From CAYSCX01 sp964429575 (lineage in GTDB: Bacteria > Desulfobacterota > Binatia > Binatales > Binataceae): DNA of 64,000 nucleotides. Each line of letters starts with the position of its first letter. Within the stretch, counting starts at the first letter, position 1. The translations under genes and the position numbers were made by a program. The notes under the pieces are model-generated. The model was not told where the DNA came from. It worked only from the letters and a program-made list of their open reading frames with translations, and ran no database searches. Below, piece by piece: positions 62,883 through 64,000 of the stretch. The DNA lies in the NCBI GenBank assembly GCA_964429575.1, contig CAYSCX010000003.1, positions 62,001-126,000 of the forward strand. The letters are read 5' to 3'.

Positions 62883-63872
62883 TCAGGAGCGGCGGCGCCG
62901 CCGGCTGGTTGCGCGCTTGACGTGATGCTGACCGCTGCCATCGACGGAAGCGTGCGCAATGCGGGATGCCTTGCCTTCGTGCTTTCCGTCCGCGAGCGGC
63001 AACAGCTTGAAGCGCGAGACTTCAGGACGGCAATTGAATCGGATTCTGAACCAGAAAGTTCCCAGCCCGCGGTTGGTGTAAATGTAGAAGTCCTCGAAGC
63101 GGTTCAGTCCGGAGTAGTACTGCTTGCCGATTCGAAGGATCGAACGCAGCGGCGAGCCGTAAAATGGGACTCTCACCACGCCGCCGTGCGTGTGCCCGGA
63201 GAGCATCACGCCCGGTTTCAGGTGGCGGGCGTAGAGCGCAGTGTCAGGGTTGTGCGCAAGCACTATGGTCGGATCATCGGCGCGCACGCCGCGAAATGCG
63301 CGCACCGGCTCGGCACGCCGCGACCACAAATCATCGATGCCGACCACGACCAGCCGCTCGCCGCGCAATGCCACCCTGCGGCTCTCGTTCGCGAGCACCT
63401 CGGCGCCGGCATCGCGAAGCGCCTCGGCGATGTGCGCGTAACCGGCCCAGTGGTCGTGATTGCCGCCGATCGCGAAAAGGCCGGAGCGGGGCGCGAGCTT
63501 CGATATCGCATCACGAAACGCCGCCAAGTACCGGTGCCGCGTATCCGGGCCGGAAAAATAGTCGCCAGTCAGAAAGACGAAGTCCGGTTGCTCGCGGTTG
63601 ATTATCTCGACCGCGCGCCCGAGCCGCTCCACGTCTTCATCGCGATCCACGTGCAAATCACTGATCTGACAGGCGACGATTCCGCTGAGCGCACCGGGCA
63701 GCGCGCGCACCGGCAGGTCGACACGCGTCAGCTCGACGCGATCGATCGTGCGCCGCCACATCGTGTGCAGTGGGCGCAGCGCAAGTGGCGGGCGCTCCCG
63801 CCCGTTCGCGCGATCCACAACGATCCGTTCGCCAGTGGATTGCGCTTCGGTGATGGGTGCAGCGCTTGGCAT
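62883..63872 (-). CDS. Calcineurin-like metallophosphoesterase
   Basis: 329 residues from ATG 63872; a longer in-frame start at 63977 runs through the repeat at 63887 and is unlikely. Metal motifs are ACQISDLHVDRDEDV (D-x-H), FLTGDYFSGPD (GD), FAIGGNHDHWAG (GNHD), VMLSGHTHGGVVR (GHTHGG). This order is that of the YkuE/LpxH-like metallophosphoesterase group, some of which are membrane-associated. A basic C-terminal tail follows. It lies 14 bp upstream of the dihydropyrimidinase-like gene and may be cotranscribed. Confidence 0.93.
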   Translation of the reverse strand: MPSAAPITEAQSTGERIVVDRANGRERPPLALRPLHTMWRRTIDRVELTRVDLPVRALPGALSGIVACQISDLHVDRDEDVERLGRAVEIINREQPDFVFLTGDYFSGPDTRHRYLAAFRDAISKLAPRSGLFAIGGNHDHWAGYAHIAEALRDAGAEVLANESRRVALRGERLVVVGIDDLWSRRAEPVRAFRGVRADDPTIVLAHNPDTALYARHLKPGVMLSGHTHGGVVRVPFYGSPLRSILRIGKQYYSGLNRFEDFYIYTNRGLGTFWFRIRFNCRPEVSRFKLLPLADGKHEGKASRIAHASVDGSGQHHVKRATSRRRRRS

Positions 63873-63886
63873 GTGCGTGAACGATC

Positions 63887-64000
63887 CTAGCAGGGTGTTG
63901 AGAAACTCAGAACATGGCGCGGCGGATGCGCAGGTATGCGGATGCGGAATATACACGGCGCGAAGGCCTGCGCGCACCGCCGGATTGAGGTCGGAGCGCG
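63887..64000 (+). repeat. Partial CTAG element, copy D (continues beyond window?)
   Basis: CTAGCAGGGTGTTGAGAAAC begins at 63887, identical to the outer end of copies A and C read on the minus strand, followed by CAGAACAT resembling CGGAACAT in copy A. No closing CAACACCC arm is seen within the remaining bases, so the copy is truncated or longer than the others. Its true right end cannot be judged here. Confidence 0.6.

Overview
The window is a GC-rich bacterial chromosome segment dense with short operons and single genes on both strands. I see no rRNA, prophage, transposase or CRISPR array. It carries about 60 credible protein genes, one tRNA-Thr, several gene remnants and a family of small structured repeats. 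The gene content suggests an uncultured soil-type bacterium: tandem LLM flavin oxidoreductases, a Ddn-like F420-type reductase, many amidohydrolases, a CaiB-type CoA transferase, MaoC pairs, ETF, and a membrane Fe-S oxidoreductase of the ETF:quinone type. This mix fits Binatota / deltaproteobacterial-like lineages better than Actinobacteria. That assignment is an inference from gene families, not proven by any marker here.

Layout. Positions 1-9160 hold a secreted barrel protein, a VOC protein, a DUF2461 protein, an MFS carrier, then a plus-strand run: aldo/keto reductase, metal-dependent amidohydrolase, Ddn-like reductase, short-chain dehydrogenase, N-acyl-D-amino-acid deacylase-like amidohydrolase. 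Positions 9224-14969 form a minus-strand catabolic-looking cluster transcribed as CoA transferase, alpha/beta hydrolase, two LLM monooxygenase-like proteins and a two-domain VOC protein. Positions 15000-30100 are more accessory: a beta-lactamase-fold hydrolase, an AlsS-like TPP enzyme, tRNA-Thr, a 13-repeat Sel1 protein flanked by an intact alpha/beta hydrolase and a decayed copy of its 3' end, a divergent YchF-like GTPase, a sulfotransferase, and broken genes including the tail of a 4-hydroxy-2-oxovalerate aldolase.

Positions 30160-44944 centre on energy and lipid metabolism: a membrane Fe-S oxidoreductase followed by a PhyH-type dioxygenase, an ABC-F protein, an epoxide-hydrolase-like enzyme, etfB-etfA with a clear terminator, an IclR regulator, and a methyltransferase/VOC/aldo-keto reductase run. 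Positions 45000-64000 are mostly housekeeping: a biotin-dependent acyl-CoA carboxylase alpha subunit split over two ATGA-overlapping genes, cold-shock protein, TVP38 plus flavoprotein, moaB plus a MoaD-MoaE fusion, ispH, a TPR lipoprotein, deoxynucleoside kinase, pterin dehydratase, a HadA/HadB-like dehydratase pair with a diiron protein, a BtuF-like protein, dihydropyrimidinase-like enzyme and a phosphoesterase.

The most unusual non-coding signal is a family of 160-197 bp elements bounded by CTAG and built from two strong hairpins (45843-46002, 56179-56366, 61293-61489, and a partial copy at 63887). In two copies the boundary CTAG supplies the stop codon of the neighbouring gene. This looks like a non-autonomous mobile or REP-type element with a CTAG target.
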